A stretch of 64,000 nt of DNA from Sphingobium trunci (GCF_022664535.1 NZ_JAKUJY010000010.1:86390-150389), one strand, 5' to 3'. Positions 8,549 through 18,998 are shown, numbered from the stretch's first letter. Numbers and translations: made by a program. The notes: generated by a model from the letters alone, not told the origin.

Positions 8549-10045
8549 ATGCTCAAGGCATTTTCCGGCGGCACGTTCAGCCGCGACTTCACGGCGTCCA
8601 TCGTCGTTTTCCTGGTGGCGATGCCGCTGTGCATGGGCATCGCCATCGCCTCCGGCGTGCCGCCGGAAAAGGGTCTGATCACCGGCATGATCGGTGGCCT
8701 CGTCGTCGGCCTGTTCGCAGGTTCGCCGCTGCAGGTCAGCGGTCCGGCGGCTGGTCTGGCCGTCATCGTTTTCGAAATCGTACAGAAACAGGGGCTGTCC
8801 GCCCTTGGGCCGATCCTGATTCTTGCCGGTGCGATACAGGTGGTCGCCGGTCTGCTGCGGGTCGGTGGCTGGTTCCGCGCGATTTCGCCGGCCGTGGTGC
8901 ATGGCATGCTGGCGGGCATCGGCGTGCTGATCGTCGTGGGGCAATTCCATGTTCTGTTCGACGACAAACCCCTGTCGAGCGGCCTTGCCAATCTGGTTGC
9001 CATGCCAGGGCAGATTCTCGGCCTCACCCATCAGGATGCGGCGACCGCCTTCGCAGTCGGCCTCGTCACGATCGGTGGGATGCTGGGTTGGGAGAAATTC
9101 CGTCCGGTCTCGCTGAAGCTGGTGCCGGGCGCCCTGGTCGGCGTGGTGCTCGCGACGCTGGTGGCCTTTGCCCTCAGTCTTCCGGTGGCGCGGGTCGTGG
9201 TGCCGGAATCGATCCTTTCGGCCGTTTCGCTGCCGGAGCAGGGGCTCCTCGCGCAACTCACGAACCCGACCATCATCACCACTGCCATCGCCATCGCCTT
9301 CATCGCCAGTGCGGAGACGCTGCTTTCGGCTGCGGCGGTCGACCGCATGCATGACGGGGTTCGCACCAACTACAATCGCGAACTCAGCGCTCAGGGCGTC
9401 GGCAATCTGCTCTGCGGCGTGGCGGGCGCGCTGCCGATGACGGGCGTGATCGTCCGCAGCTCGGCCAACGTTCAGGCCGGGGCCAAGACCCGCCTGTCGA
9501 CCATCCTGCATGGCGTCTGGATATTGGGCTTTGTCGCCCTGCTTCCCTGGCTGCTGCGGGAAATCCCCATGGCTGCGCTGGCGGGCATTCTCGTCGTGAC
9601 CGGCGTCCGGCTGGTCAGCGTCGATCATGTGAAGCATCTCCTGCATCGTTATGGTCCGCTCCCGGCCGTGGTCTGGGCCGCGACGCTGGTCTGTGTCGTG
9701 GCGACCGACCTTTTGACCGGCGTTCTGGTCGGCATCGGCCTGTCGCTGCTGGAAATGCTGCCCCACGCCCGCCGCCTGCGGTTCGGCATGGAAGAGGAAA
9801 GCCGCGAGGATGCGCATGAAGTGGCGCTGCACGGGACCGCCACCTTCCTCAGCCTGCCCAGGCTTTCGGCCAGGCTGGAATCGGTTCCTGCCGGCCGCCT
9901 CGTCATCCTCAACGTCGAGCGGCTGGGCCATATCGATCATACCTGCGCGGAAATGGTTCGCGAATGGGTCGATCGGCGCCGGGGCACGGGCGCAGAGGTC
10001 GAACTGTTCGGCGCCACCGGCCGGATGCGTCATCTGGTCGCCTGA
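8549..10045 (+). CDS. SulP-family inorganic anion (probable bicarbonate) transporter
   Basis: A 498-residue membrane protein with about 10-12 hydrophobic segments between residues 10 and 410. Typical SulP stretches are DFTASIVVFLVAMPLCMGIA and SGPAAGLAVIVFEIV, the latter the conserved substrate-site helix region. A short STAS-like cytoplasmic domain occupies the last 80 residues (VILNVERLGHIDHTC). I chose the ATG at 8549, four bases after the carbonic anhydrase stop; the open frame upstream overlaps that gene and lacks support. SulP proteins carry sulfate, bicarbonate or other anions. The neighbouring carbonic anhydrase makes bicarbonate the best guess. A strong terminator follows. Confidence 0.9.
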   Translation: MLKAFSGGTFSRDFTASIVVFLVAMPLCMGIAIASGVPPEKGLITGMIGGLVVGLFAGSPLQVSGPAAGLAVIVFEIVQKQGLSALGPILILAGAIQVVAGLLRVGGWFRAISPAVVHGMLAGIGVLIVVGQFHVLFDDKPLSSGLANLVAMPGQILGLTHQDAATAFAVGLVTIGGMLGWEKFRPVSLKLVPGALVGVVLATLVAFALSLPVARVVVPESILSAVSLPEQGLLAQLTNPTIITTAIAIAFIASAETLLSAAAVDRMHDGVRTNYNRELSAQGVGNLLCGVAGALPMTGVIVRSSANVQAGAKTRLSTILHGVWILGFVALLPWLLREIPMAALAGILVVTGVRLVSVDHVKHLLHRYGPLPAVVWAATLVCVVATDLLTGVLVGIGLSLLEMLPHARRLRFGMEEESREDAHEVALHGTATFLSLPRLSARLESVPAGRLVILNVERLGHIDHTCAEMVREWVDRRRGTGAEVELFGATGRMRHLVA

Positions 10046-10074
10046 CCTTCACCCCCTCCTCAGGCGATCAGAGA

Positions 10075-10109
10075 GCCGCCGCGTCATAACCATGGCGCGG
10101 CGGTTTTTT
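10075..10109 (+). terminator. Rho-independent terminator after the SulP gene
   Basis: A perfect GC stem CCGCCGCG/CGCGGCGG (arms 10076-10083 and 10096-10103) with a 12-base loop is followed directly by six T residues at 10104-10109. It lies 30 bases after the transporter stop and closes the carbonic anhydrase operon. Confidence 0.9.
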
Positions 10110-10343
10110 GTGTCTGAAAATAGAAATGAAATAGAAACATTCAGAACAATAAAAGAAAATAATCGTGTTTCAGAAAGCACAGATATGTGATTGTCTTCGC
10201 ATATGCGGCAAAATCCATTTCCCATGATCCCGGTGCAACCATAATCTTTGATCAATTCGCCAGTATCGAAGACAAACGAAAGTAAAGATCGTCGGGCTTG
10301 GCGAACGCAGGACGGAACATTCTTGCCTAAAAGGGGAATGTTC
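10110..10343 (+). promoter_or_regulatory. Promoter region of the TorF-type porin gene
   Basis: This AT-rich leader of 234 bases contains the palindromes CGCATATGCG (10198-10207) and TTGATCAA (about 10248). They could be regulator sites, but no known operator was matched. AAGGGG at 10331-10336 is the ribosome site, and its spacing selects the ATG at 10344 over the one at 10338. Confidence 0.4.
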
Positions 10344-11180
10344 ATGAAGTATCAGATTGCCTTTGCCGCGCTTGCGCTGCTCTCCAGCGCTCCGGCTTTC
10401 GCTCAGGAAGAGCCCGCAGGCCCCGTCACCGTTTCCGGCAGCGTTGCCCTGGTTTCCGACTATCGCTTCCGTGGCGTTTCTCAGTCCGACAAGGCAATGG
10501 CCATTCAGGGCGGCGTCACCGTCACGCATGAAAGCGGCGCCTATGTCGGCACCTGGGCATCGAGCCTCGCCGGTTGGGGCCAGTTCGGCGGCGCCAACAT
10601 GGAACTCGACCTGTTCGCAGGCTACGCCATCCCGCTGGGCGGCGCGACCCTGGATGTCGGCCTCACCTGGTATATGTATCCCTCGGGCGCGGACATCACC
10701 GATTTCGCTGAACCCTATGTCAAGCTGTCGAGCGAACTGGGTCCGGTCAAGGGCCTGATCGGCGTCGCCTATGCCCCCAAGCAGGAAGCGCTGGGCAAAT
10801 GGTGCAGCGATGCCGCCTGCACCATTTCCAATCCCGGCGACAAGGAGGACAATCTTTATATCTGGGGTGACATCAGCGGCGCCGTACCCAAAACGCCGGT
10901 CACGCTGAAGGCGCATCTGGGCTGGTCCAACGGCAATTCGGGCCTGGGTCCGAACGGCACCTCGATCGCGCCGACCGGCAAATATCTCGACTGGCTGGTG
11001 GGCGCGGACGTCGCCATTCCGGGTACGCCGCTGACGCTGGGCATCGCTTATGTCGATACCGACATCGCGCGGGTCGAGGAAAATTATCTCCGCCCCAACT
11101 TCATGGTTCAGGATGCCGATAATTTCGGCAAGTCGATTGCGCGCAGCCAGGTGGTCTTCTCCCTTTCGGCCGCCTTCTGA
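10344..11180 (+). CDS. TorF-family putative outer-membrane porin
   Basis: A 278-residue exported beta-barrel protein. Residues 1-20 (MKYQIAFAALALLSSAPAFA) are a signal peptide. The mature protein opens with GSVALVSDYRFRGVSQSDK, the hallmark of the TorF/Gcw_chp porin family. It continues as alternating amphipathic strands and ends in a C-terminal Phe (FSLSAAF), the outer-membrane assembly signal. One Cys pair (KWCSDAACT) sits in a loop. It lies between two regulatory systems and may be controlled by the adjacent OmpR-type pair, though no operator proves that. The solute is unknown. Confidence 0.9.
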   Translation: MKYQIAFAALALLSSAPAFAQEEPAGPVTVSGSVALVSDYRFRGVSQSDKAMAIQGGVTVTHESGAYVGTWASSLAGWGQFGGANMELDLFAGYAIPLGGATLDVGLTWYMYPSGADITDFAEPYVKLSSELGPVKGLIGVAYAPKQEALGKWCSDAACTISNPGDKEDNLYIWGDISGAVPKTPVTLKAHLGWSNGNSGLGPNGTSIAPTGKYLDWLVGADVAIPGTPLTLGIAYVDTDIARVEENYLRPNFMVQDADNFGKSIARSQVVFSLSAAF

Positions 11181-11187
11181 CGTGCTG

Positions 11188-11220
11188 CATGCCGGGCGTC
11201 TCTCGAGGAGGCCCGGCATG
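11188..11220 (+). terminator. Terminator-like hairpin after the porin gene
   Basis: A perfect 10-bp inverted repeat CATGCCGGGC/GCCCGGCATG with a 13-base loop begins 8 bases after the porin stop. There is no T-run behind it, so it may be a weak terminator or a 3'-end stabilising structure. Confidence 0.5.
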
Positions 11221-11379
11221 ACTAATCTTGCTGTGTGGGCGCGGTCCCTTGTCCCGCTCGTGACAAATTATTGCTGGATTGGCTGAGGCTTGTTGCTGCG
11301 GCAACGTGCGGTTGACCGCTGGTCCGGGGGCACCTATCTCGCTGTCCATGAGCAAATTTCCTTGCCCGGCAGGTCCGGC

Positions 11380-12090
11380 ATGACGGCCCCCACCATCATC
11401 CTGGTAGAGGACGATCCGCCGCTTCGCACGCTGACCGCACGGGCGCTTCAGGAGCATGGCTATCAGGTCCGCCCGGCTTCGTCCGGTCCGGAAATGTGGG
11501 TGGCCTTCGATGCCGGCCCGGTGGACCTCGTGGTGCTCGACGTGATGCTGCCAGGCACAAACGGCATAGACCTGTGCCGCCAGATCCGCCGCAAGAGCGA
11601 TGTCCCGATCATCTTCATCAGCGCCAAGGGCAGCGAAACCGATCGCATCGTGGGCCTGGAACTGGGCGCCGACGATTATCTCCCCAAACCCTTCGGCACG
11701 CGCGAGCTGATCGCGCGTATCCGCGCCATTCTCCGCCGCGTCGGCGTGGAGCGCGGCCCGGATGAGCATCGCGAGAATGAGGCTCGTTTCGACGGCTGGA
11801 TCGTCAATTTTCCGCGCCGGGAACTGCGCTCGCCCACCGGGGCGGTCGTCGATCTGACCGGGGCGGAATTCGATCTGCTCGGCTCCTTCCTCAGCCATCC
11901 GCAGCGCGTCATCGCCCGCGAGCGGCTGATCGAACTGTCCCGCACCCGCATGGGCGACAGCAGCGACCGCAGCATCGACGTGCTCGTCAGCCGCCTGCGC
12001 CGCAAGCTGTCGACGGATGACCGCACCGCGCCGATCACCACCGTCCGCGGCGTCGGCTATATGTTCAATGCGGAGGTCAGCCGCGCTTGA
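11380..12090 (+). CDS. OmpR/PhoB-type response regulator
   Basis: A 236-residue regulator with all receiver residues: Glu-Asp-Asp (ILVEDDP), phospho-acceptor Asp (VVLDVMLPG) near residue 54, Ser (FISAKGS) and Lys (LPKPFG). The C-terminal winged helix ends VRGVGYMF. I chose the ATG at 11380 from the family start; the 90 bases upstream are open but do not fit. Its stop overlaps the kinase start, so the two form a two-component system. It resembles EnvZ/OmpR-type systems and is a paralogue of the degenerate regulator at 6942-7652. Confidence 0.94.
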   Translation: MTAPTIILVEDDPPLRTLTARALQEHGYQVRPASSGPEMWVAFDAGPVDLVVLDVMLPGTNGIDLCRQIRRKSDVPIIFISAKGSETDRIVGLELGADDYLPKPFGTRELIARIRAILRRVGVERGPDEHRENEARFDGWIVNFPRRELRSPTGAVVDLTGAEFDLLGSFLSHPQRVIARERLIELSRTRMGDSSDRSIDVLVSRLRRKLSTDDRTAPITTVRGVGYMFNAEVSRA

Positions 12091-13406
12091 GACGGCATGT
12101 CAGCCTGGTCGGGCAGATATTTGCGATCCTGTTGCTGACCCTGACGCTGGAATTTGCCGTCGGCACGCTGGTCTATGAGCGGGCCAATCATCTGTCCCTG
12201 CAGGATGACGAGGCCCGCCGCCTGGCCGAACATCTGGTCATCGCGCGCAAGCTGCTGACCGAGCAGCCGCCGGACGAGCGTCACGCGCTGGCGCTGCAAC
12301 TGACCACTGACCGTTATGATGTGCACTGGACCCCCTCTTCGCCGCCGCCGCCGCCGCTGGCGCCGGGACTGGAGAGGATGCGCCGCCAGATCATCACCTG
12401 GGAGCCCACGCTGGAGCAATCGGGCCTGTGGCTGCGGCTGGCCTCGCCGGGGCGCGTATCGGAAATCAACGGCGGCATGCGGCTGGCCGATGGCAGCTGG
12501 CTTTATTTCGGCATGCGGCACAGCGGCGGCAAATGGACCTTCACCATCGGCCGGATGGGGCTGGCGCTCATCCCGGTGCTGGCGCTGCTCATCGTCGGCG
12601 GCCTGATGATCCGCCGCACCCTCGCGCCGCTGCGCGACCTCACCAGGGCGACCGAACGCATCGGCCTCAGCGATGAAGTCACGGTGGAGGAGGGCGGCTC
12701 CAACGATGTGCGCAACCTCATCCGCGCCTTCAACGCGATGCAGAAGCGCATCCACCGACTGATTACCGAGCGGACGGAGACGCTGGCGGCGGTCGGCCAT
12801 GATCTGCGCACGCCGCTTTCCCGGCTGCGGCTGCGGCTCGAAGGGCTGCCCGAAAATGAAGCACGGGAGGCGATCGAGGGCGACCTAGCGGAAATGGGTG
12901 AGATGGTCGACTCGCTCCTTGCCTTCCTGGGCGGCGAGAAAAATGGTGAGCCTCCGGTCCGCACGGACCTGGCGGTGCTGGTCGCCACCGTGGTCGATGC
13001 CTTTCAGGATCAGGGCAGGCCGGTCGACTATTGCGGGCCGGACCATCTCGAAATGTCGGTCCGTTCGCTTTCGCTGCGCCGGGCGGTCGTCAATCTGGTC
13101 GAGAATGCCCTGCATTATGGCGGCCATGCCCGCGTGACGCTGGACCGGCGGGAGAAGGAAGTGTTGATCCGCGTCGATGATGACGGCCCCGGCATTCCCC
13201 GCGACAAGCTGGAAGAGGTGCTGAAACCCTTCGCCCGCCTTGACGAAGCGCGCCAGCGCAACACGCGCGGGCTGGGCCTGGGGCTGGCCATCGTCGCCCG
13301 CGCGGTGGAGCAGGAAGGCGGGCGGCTGATCCTCGCCAACCGCCCGGAGGGCGGTCTGCGCGCCGAAATCTGCCTGTATCTGCCGGCTGACCAGTCCAGG
13401 CGCTGA
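12087..13406 (+). CDS. Sensor histidine kinase (HAMP, HisKA)
   Basis: A 439-residue inner-membrane kinase. TM1 is at about 8-28 and TM2 at about 157-177. Between them lies a periplasmic sensor of roughly 130 residues with a poly-Pro stretch (SSPPPPPLAPG). A HAMP linker follows, then the H-box VGHDLRTPLSRLRLRLE. The ATP-binding domain has NLVENALHY, DDGPGIP and GLGLGLAIV. Translation appears to start at TTG 12087, overlapping the regulator stop as TTGA; no in-frame ATG lies nearby. The partner is the regulator upstream. The architecture is EnvZ-like, and the signal is unknown. Confidence 0.92.
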   Translation: MRRHVSLVGQIFAILLLTLTLEFAVGTLVYERANHLSLQDDEARRLAEHLVIARKLLTEQPPDERHALALQLTTDRYDVHWTPSSPPPPPLAPGLERMRRQIITWEPTLEQSGLWLRLASPGRVSEINGGMRLADGSWLYFGMRHSGGKWTFTIGRMGLALIPVLALLIVGGLMIRRTLAPLRDLTRATERIGLSDEVTVEEGGSNDVRNLIRAFNAMQKRIHRLITERTETLAAVGHDLRTPLSRLRLRLEGLPENEAREAIEGDLAEMGEMVDSLLAFLGGEKNGEPPVRTDLAVLVATVVDAFQDQGRPVDYCGPDHLEMSVRSLSLRRAVVNLVENALHYGGHARVTLDRREKEVLIRVDDDGPGIPRDKLEEVLKPFARLDEARQRNTRGLGLGLAIVARAVEQEGGRLILANRPEGGLRAEICLYLPADQSRR

Positions 13407-13497
13407 CAAAGAGAATCTGACAACCCCCAAGCAAAACTCGTTTATCGCCGCGCCCATGGCCGGGCTATGCCGGAAACCTGTTCTGGAAGAGGCATAT

Positions 13498-14484
<987 letters not shown>

Positions 14485-14493
14485 CGGGAAAAC

Positions 14494-16146
14494 CTATTGC
14501 GCCGGGCAGCTGTCTCCTTCTCCGGCGACCAGGTCGAGGCAGCGTCCGTCGATTTCGTTCTTCGGGACCGGCAATTTGATCAGCGCGGCCAGAGTCGGCA
14601 TGATGTCCACCGTCTCGACGCCCAGCGGTTGCTCGAAATGGGCAAGGCCCTTGCGCCAGAAGAGGATCGGCACGCGGCGGTCGGTGTCCCAGGGGCTGCC
14701 ATGGGTGGCGACGGCGCCCATCACCGCCTGCTCGGGAATGGACATGACCCGCGGTTTCAGCAGTACGAGCAGGTCGCCCGAACGCTGCGGATCGAAGCTT
14801 GCCCGCGCCTCCTGAAGCAGGGACCAGCTTTCCGGCGGACCCGAAGGGGTGGGCGCGGCCGCGATCTCCGCCTTGGTGAAGACGGTCTGGACCTGCGGAT
14901 GGGCGCGAAGCAGGGCCAGCGTGGCCGCTTCGACCCTGGCACGCTGCGCGGCGGTCAGGCTGCGGTCGAAATAGAGGTCGCCCGCCGGGCCATCGCCCCA
15001 GATCAGCGTCTTGCCGCTGATGCCGGTCTTGTCCGCGATCGCCGCCGACAGGGCTTTGGGCGTCAGCGCCTTGTCCACGCGCTGTTCCATCGGCATAGCG
15101 TTCAGGCGATGCCGTTCGGGCAGGTCATGGCCGCCATGATCGGCGGTCAGCACCACCACATAATCCAGCCCGTCCTTGTCCAGCCGATCAAAAAAGGCGC
15201 CCAGTTCGCGGTCGAGCCGGTCGATCTGGATGCAGCTCTCCGTCCCCTCCGTGCCATAGGCGTGACCGATATAGTCGGTTGCCGACAGGCCGATGGAAAT
15301 GATGTCGGTCTGCGCCTGTTTGCCCAGATCCATGCTCTCGATCGCGGCGGCGGCGAAGGCCAGGGTCATGGCATCCTGTTCCGGCGAGACGCGGAATCCC
15401 TTGTAATCGCCCGCGTCCCGCGCGAAGCGGCCGGTGCCGACGGTGCGGTCTCCCGCCTTCACGGCAAAATCCCTCGGCGCGCATTGCGGCGGCAGTTCGA
15501 AGCCGGGATTGGGCTGGGCCAGCCGCTGGGCCATGACCTGGTTGACCTTGGCGACCAGCGGCGGGGTCGCCACGCCCTTGTAGCTGACATAGCCCTGCGG
15601 CCCGCCGAGCCACCAGACCTGATCGGCGGTCGGGCCGCCCATCATGATCGCCGCCCGGTCCTTGCCCGCCACGGAAACGACCCGCGTCGCCGGATTGGCG
15701 ATCTTCATCCGCCCGCCCAGCGTCGGCACCTTCAGATGCACGGGGGATGCCTGATAATTGTCGCTGCTGGTGCCCGGCTGCGTCTCGTCCTCGGCGCAAT
15801 AGACCAGCTTGTCGGCGCGTGCCGTGCCAAGGTCGAACCAGTTATTGGCGATGATGCCGGTGCGCGACGGGCGGCTGCCGGTCAGGATGGTGCTGTGGCC
15901 AGGGCAGGTTTCCGTCGCCGCGTGGCTTTGATAGCCGCGCGGAAAGACGATCCCCTGTTCGGTCAGCCGCTTCAGCCCACCCTGATAATATTGCCGATAT
16001 TCGCTGAACAGGTCGGCGGAGAATTGATCGACGGAGATCGCCACGATCAGCCTGGGCGGCGCCGCCGGAGCCGTCGCGGCCGGGGGTTGCGCCAGCGCGG
16101 GCAGGGCGCTGGCAAGAAGCAGGGCGGCAACGACGTTTTTCAGCAT
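14494..16146 (-). CDS. phoK: PhoK-type alkaline phosphatase
   Basis: A 550-residue exported phosphomonoesterase of the alkaline phosphatase superfamily. Residues 1-19 form a signal peptide ending ALPALA. The first metal-binding Asp lies in ISVDQFSADL (about residue 40). The nucleophile is Thr in ETCPGHSTILTG (about residue 80), as in the Sphingomonas phosphatases, not Ser as in E. coli PhoA. Later metal ligands are in SATDYIGHAYG, LTADHGGHD and ATHGSPW. I chose the ATG at 16146 from the signal peptide and an AAAGG upstream; the frame stays open for over 2 kb more but is antisense to dsbD. It is divergent from dsbD with 78 bases between, where I see no clear Pho box. Confidence 0.92.
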   Translation of the reverse strand: MLKNVVAALLLASALPALAQPPAATAPAAPPRLIVAISVDQFSADLFSEYRQYYQGGLKRLTEQGIVFPRGYQSHAATETCPGHSTILTGSRPSRTGIIANNWFDLGTARADKLVYCAEDETQPGTSSDNYQASPVHLKVPTLGGRMKIANPATRVVSVAGKDRAAIMMGGPTADQVWWLGGPQGYVSYKGVATPPLVAKVNQVMAQRLAQPNPGFELPPQCAPRDFAVKAGDRTVGTGRFARDAGDYKGFRVSPEQDAMTLAFAAAAIESMDLGKQAQTDIISIGLSATDYIGHAYGTEGTESCIQIDRLDRELGAFFDRLDKDGLDYVVVLTADHGGHDLPERHRLNAMPMEQRVDKALTPKALSAAIADKTGISGKTLIWGDGPAGDLYFDRSLTAAQRARVEAATLALLRAHPQVQTVFTKAEIAAAPTPSGPPESWSLLQEARASFDPQRSGDLLVLLKPRVMSIPEQAVMGAVATHGSPWDTDRRVPILFWRKGLAHFEQPLGVETVDIMPTLAALIKLPVPKNEIDGRCLDLVAGEGDSCPAQ

Positions 16147-16224
16147 TGACGGAATACCTTTTGATGCCTTGACGGCGGATGCATCGGGACCTAGCCCGCA
16201 TGCACACACCGGAACAGAGGCCCG

Positions 16225-18261
16225 ATGCGGATTTTTCATGTCGTTCTGATGACGTTCCTTTTGCTTTTCGCGCCGGCCGTGGCGCGGGCGCAGGGCGCGT
16301 TCGGCCAGGGCACGCGCCATATCGCGGCGGAACTGGTCGCGGAAAGTGGCATTCCTCGGCCGGGTTCGGGCACGACCATCGCCTTTTCCATGGCGCCGGA
16401 GCCGGGCTGGCACGGCTATTGGGAAAATCCCGGCGATGCGGGCCTTGGCATGACCGTCAAATGGACATTGCCCCAGGGCGTGACCATCGGGGTGCTCCGC
16501 TATCCCGTGCCCCAGACGCTGGTCATTTCGGGCCTGATGAACCATGTCTATGAAGGGCCCTATGGGGTGCTGGCCACCCTGACGCTTGCGCCCGATGTGC
16601 CTGCGGGCGCGAAGCTGCCGATCCGGGTCCGCGCCGACTGGCTGGCCTGTACCGACAAGGTTTGCGTGCCCGAAGGCGCGGAACTGGTGCTGGATTTGGT
16701 CGCGGGCGACGGCGCGGTCCTGCCTTCCCGCCGCGCACAATTTGACGACTGGCGCAGCCATCTTCCCCGGCCCTTGGGCAGCGAGGGCAGCTATGCGGTG
16801 ACGGATGGCCGCTTGCGCCTGTCCGTGCCCTTTCCGGCGGGGGCGAAAGCCGCCGACGTCCATCTTTTTCCGCTGACGGACAGTCTGGCTCGCTATGCCG
16901 CCCCGCAAAATGTCACCCGCGAAGGCGATCGTCTGCTGATCGAAACGGAGGCGGCGCAGGGTTTCAGGCCGGGCCCGGTACAGGCCGTGCTGCGGACCGG
17001 CGATCATGTCGGCTTTCTGCTGACGGCCCGGCCCGGCTCCGTTCCGGCGGCCCGTCCGGCCACTCTCCAGACCGCCTTTCTCGCACTGGGCGGGGCGCTG
17101 CTGGGTGGCCTTTTGCTCAACATCATGCCCTGCGTATTCCCGATATTGGGGCTCAAGGCGATGAAGCTCGCCCGCGCGGGCGGTGACGAACATGTCGTCC
17201 GCCGTGAGGCGATCGCCTACAGCTTCGGGATCGTGGCGACCTGCCTTGCCCTGGGCGGCCTGCTGCTTGCCTTGCGCGCGGCCGGAACGGCGGTCGGCTG
17301 GGCCTTCCAGTTGCAGGATCCGCGCATCATCCTGTTCCTGCTGCTGCTGGTCACCGCGATCACCCTCAACCTTGCGGGCCTGTTCGAACTCGGCGCCTTT
17401 GGGGGAGGGGAAAAGCTGGCGGGCAAGGGCGGCTCGACCGGAGCCTTCTGGACTGGCGTACTGGTGGCCTTTGTCGCCACGCCCTGCACCGGTCCTTTCA
17501 TGGGCGCGGCCATGGGGGCAGCGCTCATCCTTCCGCTGCCCGCGGCGCTCTGCGTCTTCGCAGGCCTTGGCCTTGGCCTTGCCTTGCCCTTCCTGGCGCT
17601 GGCCTATGTGCCCGCGCTGCGGACGCGGCTGCCCCGGCCTGGCCCCTGGATGCGCCGCTTCCAGCAGATCCTTGCCATACCCATGGCGCTGACCGCCCTG
17701 GGTCTCCTCTGGCTGCTGGGCCAGCAGCGGGGCGGGGGCGCCATGGCGATCGGCATCGGCGGAGCCGTCCTTCTGAGCCTGCTCCTCTGGTATCTTGGCC
17801 GGCGCCAGCATCATGGCAAGCGCGGCGGAATGGCGGTGGCAGCGGCCGCGCTGGCGCTTTTTGCCGGCACTGCCGCCGCCTTGCCCACATATGCGCCGAG
17901 GATCGCGAATGCGGCCGGGGCGATCCCGTTCAACGAAGCCCGTCTGGCCAGCCTGCGTGCCGCGCACAAGCCGGTCTTCCTCTATTTTACCGCCGACTGG
18001 TGCCTCACCTGCAAGGCCAATGAAGCCGCCGCCATCGACCGCAGCGAAACCCGCGCCGCTTTCGACAGGGCAGGCGTCACCGTCATGGTCGGCGACTGGA
18101 CCAATGCCGATCCCGCCATCACCCGCTTTCTGGAAGGGCAGGAGCGATCCGGCGTGCCGCTCTATCTCTGGTACGCCCCCGGCAAGGAAGCGCAAATCCT
18201 GCCCCAGATCCTGACGCCTTCGACGCTGACCGCCCTGCCGCGCGCGGCCGGTCTACCCTGA
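16225..18261 (+). CDS. dsbD: Protein-disulfide reductase DsbD family
   Basis: A 678-residue inner-membrane protein moving electrons from cytoplasmic thioredoxin to the periplasm. A signal peptide (residues 1-22) leads to a periplasmic alpha-type domain with a Cys pair (WLACTDKVCVPEGAE). The membrane domain (about 275-540) has the two redox Cys in NIMPCVFPILGLK and ATPCTGPFMG. The C-terminal thioredoxin-like domain has the CxxC in ADWCLTCKANE. All three relay sites are intact. Its long N-terminal domain resembles ScsB-like members, so copper tolerance is an alternative role to cytochrome c biogenesis. The stop overlaps the TlyA start by one base. Confidence 0.92.
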   Translation: MRIFHVVLMTFLLLFAPAVARAQGAFGQGTRHIAAELVAESGIPRPGSGTTIAFSMAPEPGWHGYWENPGDAGLGMTVKWTLPQGVTIGVLRYPVPQTLVISGLMNHVYEGPYGVLATLTLAPDVPAGAKLPIRVRADWLACTDKVCVPEGAELVLDLVAGDGAVLPSRRAQFDDWRSHLPRPLGSEGSYAVTDGRLRLSVPFPAGAKAADVHLFPLTDSLARYAAPQNVTREGDRLLIETEAAQGFRPGPVQAVLRTGDHVGFLLTARPGSVPAARPATLQTAFLALGGALLGGLLLNIMPCVFPILGLKAMKLARAGGDEHVVRREAIAYSFGIVATCLALGGLLLALRAAGTAVGWAFQLQDPRIILFLLLLVTAITLNLAGLFELGAFGGGEKLAGKGGSTGAFWTGVLVAFVATPCTGPFMGAAMGAALILPLPAALCVFAGLGLGLALPFLALAYVPALRTRLPRPGPWMRRFQQILAIPMALTALGLLWLLGQQRGGGAMAIGIGGAVLLSLLLWYLGRRQHHGKRGGMAVAAAALALFAGTAAALPTYAPRIANAAGAIPFNEARLASLRAAHKPVFLYFTADWCLTCKANEAAAIDRSETRAAFDRAGVTVMVGDWTNADPAITRFLEGQERSGVPLYLWYAPGKEAQILPQILTPSTLTALPRAAGLP

Positions 18262-18998
18262 TGGCGAAGGTGCGCGCCGACCAGCTTCTGGTCGATTCCG
18301 GTCTGGCCGAAAGCCGCGCCCGCGCGCAGGCGCTCATCCTGGCGGGCCTGGTCTTTCTGGGCGATCGAAAGATCGACAAGGCGGGCCAGCAGATTGCCGC
18401 CGATGCGGAACTGGAGGTGAAGGGCCGCGACCATCCCTGGGTTTCGCGCGGCGGGATCAAGCTCGCCCATGCGCTCGAACATTTCCAGATCGACGTGAGC
18501 GGTGCGGTCGCCATCGATGTCGGCAGTTCGACCGGCGGCTTTACCGACGTCCTGCTGACCCATGGCGCCGCGCGGGTCTATGCGGTCGACAGCGGCACCA
18601 ACCAGCTGGCCTGGAAGCTGCGGTCCGATCCGCGCGTCATCGTCCATGAACAGACCAGCGCCCGCATTCTGACCGCCGACCATATTCCCGAGCCGGTGGA
18701 CATGATCGTCTGCGATGCCAGCTTCATCTCGCTCGCCAAGGTGCTGGACCGCCCCTTGAGCTTCGCCCGTCCCGGTGCCCGGCTCGTCGCCCTCATCAAG
18801 CCGCAGTTCGAGGCGGGATGGGAGGAAGTGGGCAAGGGCGGCGTCGTCCGCGATCCCGCGATCCACGAACGGGTGTGCGAGGAGGCGAGAAGCTGGGCGA
18901 CCTCGAAGGGTTGGCGGGTCGAAGGCATCACGACAAGCCCGATCACCGGTCCGCAGGGCAATGTAGAGTTTCTTCTCTACGCAATATTTGGTGGATAA
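18261..18998 (+). CDS. tlyA: TlyA-family rRNA (cytidine-2'-O)-methyltransferase / hemolysin-like
   Basis: A 245-residue protein with an N-terminal S4 RNA-binding domain (residues 3-62: VRADQLLVDSGLAESRARAQ). An FtsJ-like Rossmann methyltransferase follows with the SAM motif IDVGSSTGGFTDVLL. It ends PQGNVEFLLY, as in TlyA proteins. Family members 2'-O-methylate ribosomal RNA; hemolytic activity was the historical name. The ATG shares one base with the dsbD stop (TGATG), giving strong coupling to an unrelated gene. Confidence 0.92.
   Translation: MAKVRADQLLVDSGLAESRARAQALILAGLVFLGDRKIDKAGQQIAADAELEVKGRDHPWVSRGGIKLAHALEHFQIDVSGAVAIDVGSSTGGFTDVLLTHGAARVYAVDSGTNQLAWKLRSDPRVIVHEQTSARILTADHIPEPVDMIVCDASFISLAKVLDRPLSFARPGARLVALIKPQFEAGWEEVGKGGVVRDPAIHERVCEEARSWATSKGWRVEGITTSPITGPQGNVEFLLYAIFGG

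Noticed and set aside
10049..10345. A 98-codon minus-strand frame between the SulP and porin genes
   Set aside because: It runs through the SulP terminator and across the porin ribosome site, and its start has no good Shine-Dalgarno signal.
16147..16224. Pho box expected before phoK
   Set aside because: No pair of CTGTCAT-like heptamers with 4-base spacing is visible in the 78-base divergent region.
16147..18195. A 683-codon upstream extension of the PhoK reading frame, antisense to dsbD
   Set aside because: PhoK has a proper signal peptide at 16146, and dsbD with all redox motifs occupies the other strand.
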